The position numbers and the translations under genes were made by a program. Below the pieces are notes generated by a model that was not told the origin of the DNA, searched no databases, and worked only from the letters and a program-made list of their open reading frames with translations. Shown here one piece after another: positions 63,270 to 64,000 of a DNA stretch of 64,000 nt (positions are counted from its first letter, which is position 1; each line of letters starts with the position of its first letter). The stretch comes from Vigna angularis. Its lineage: Eukaryota; Streptophyta; Magnoliopsida; Fabales; Fabaceae. The stretch is from the NCBI RefSeq assembly GCF_016808095.1, contig NC_068974.1, positions 37,982,590 to 38,046,589 on the forward strand. The letters run 5' to 3'.

Positions 63270-63950
63270 ATCTAATGTGACACTTCCAATTTATGTTCAA
63301 CAAGGTAGATATTTGCCAAGATCCCTAACCTCAAATATAAAATGCCTGCCGAAGCATCCGAACCCTCCTTTCTACACCACACGAACACATGAATTTAGAT
63401 TTATAAAGATTCACCTTCAATTCGAATTTCCCATAAAATGTCTCAACATGGAAGAATGCAAACGAAACTTAGATCCTCTGGCTTTGCAAAATAAAAAGAC
63501 GCCATCCGTAAAAAAAATGAGAAAGAGCAGGACCATTATACTAGAAATAGATTTGCCATGCACCTTCATCTACCAACTCCTGAATGTAAAGAGATAGCTT
63601 CTCCATACACAATAAAAAAGATAAGGAGCAAGAGGATCTTCATCTAAGTCCTTTAATAGGTTTGATGCTCTCCAGTCTAGATCCATTCAAAAGATGCAGA
63701 ATTGACCCAATACCCCCACATGATGAGCTAAATGGTAATATATAAGAAAAAAAAAACGAAACCCTTTCTAACACCAACTTCTAAGAAATCCCACTGTACA
63801 ATGTTATAAGTTTCATCAAGATTACTTTTGTGCATGAAGTAAAAAATCTCCTGAGCCAAAATAAGATCATCGGTAATACTCCCACCAGGTATAAATTTAC
63901 TTTGAAGATGGCTAACGATACCATCAAGGAAGGTCGAAGGCTATTATTAA
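63270..63950 (-). pseudogene. LINE (L1-type) reverse-transcriptase fragment
   Basis: Minus-strand pieces follow LINE RT order from high to low coordinates. GGSITDDLILAQEIFYFMH (63890-63830) resembles the ..PGR.I.DN...AQE..H.M block. VQWDFLEVGV is near 63800-63775. LLCMEKLSLYIQELVDEGAW is at about 63625-63563. VNLYKSKFMCSCGV is at about 63420-63380, followed by a DLGKYLP phrase near 63320. Frames shift, stops occur, and the central FADD motif is eroded. The fragment may continue past the window end or be truncated at about 63950. Confidence 0.8.
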
Positions 63951-64000
63951 CGTTTAATCGAAGGCTATTAACTTTTAATTGAAAGGAAAATTGTCTAAGT

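Overview
This is a plant nuclear window: A/T-rich, spliced genes with GT-AG introns, a long-(AT)n background and plant-specific families (plastid aldolase with transit peptide, KIN-7 kinesin, P-class PPR protein, BBX factor, polyol transporter). The gene set and repeat content fit a legume, probably a phaseoloid bean-type genome, but species is an inference. I rebuilt nine protein-coding genes exon by exon. Every predicted junction keeps the reading frame, and the protein lengths match the families.

Layout. 0.5-4.3 kb (-): TAF1B-like RNA polymerase I initiation factor. 5.2-8.4 kb (+): plastid PPR protein (EMB1006-like), head to head with it across a GC-rich island. 9.7-10.4 kb: decayed Copia gag. 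12.8-15.3 kb (+): plastid fructose-bisphosphate aldolase. 17.1-19.2 kb (-): mitoribosomal mS34-like protein. 21.2-23.3 kb (-): two-B-box factor (BBX18/19 type). 23.3-38 kb: a gene-poor, A/T-rich block with (AT)n tracts, a degenerate A/T repeat field, a 2.66-kb probable solo LTR with a 5-bp target-site duplication and an internal minisatellite, and next to it a hairpin MITE-like element. 38-45.5 kb (+): KIN-7 kinesin with a mitosis-specific (MSA) promoter element. 47.4-49.3 kb (+): polyol/monosaccharide transporter. 50.3-54.8 kb (-): GC1/SulA (SDR39U1-type) plastid division epimerase homologue. 55.9-56.5 kb: decayed Copia pol. 58.5-59.7 kb (-): V-ATPase c subunit. 60.4-62.8 kb (+): NADP aldose-6-phosphate reductase-type aldo-keto reductase. 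63.3-63.95 kb (-): LINE reverse-transcriptase remnant.

The genes are separate housekeeping loci, not an operon. Some share cell biology: aldolase and aldose-6-phosphate reductase are in triose/hexose-phosphate metabolism, the polyol transporter moves possible products, and the kinesin and GC1 act in cell and plastid division. The notable point is gene order: aldolase, BBX, KIN-7, GC1, V-ATPase c and aldose-6-phosphate reductase lie in the order I recall for Arabidopsis At2g21250-21330 and its duplicate near At4g38920-38970, so this looks like a conserved ancestral block. I found no convincing undescribed molecular system. The best second-look items are the retroelement/MITE junction, the MSA site, the kinesin leader intron, and the unexplained repeats.
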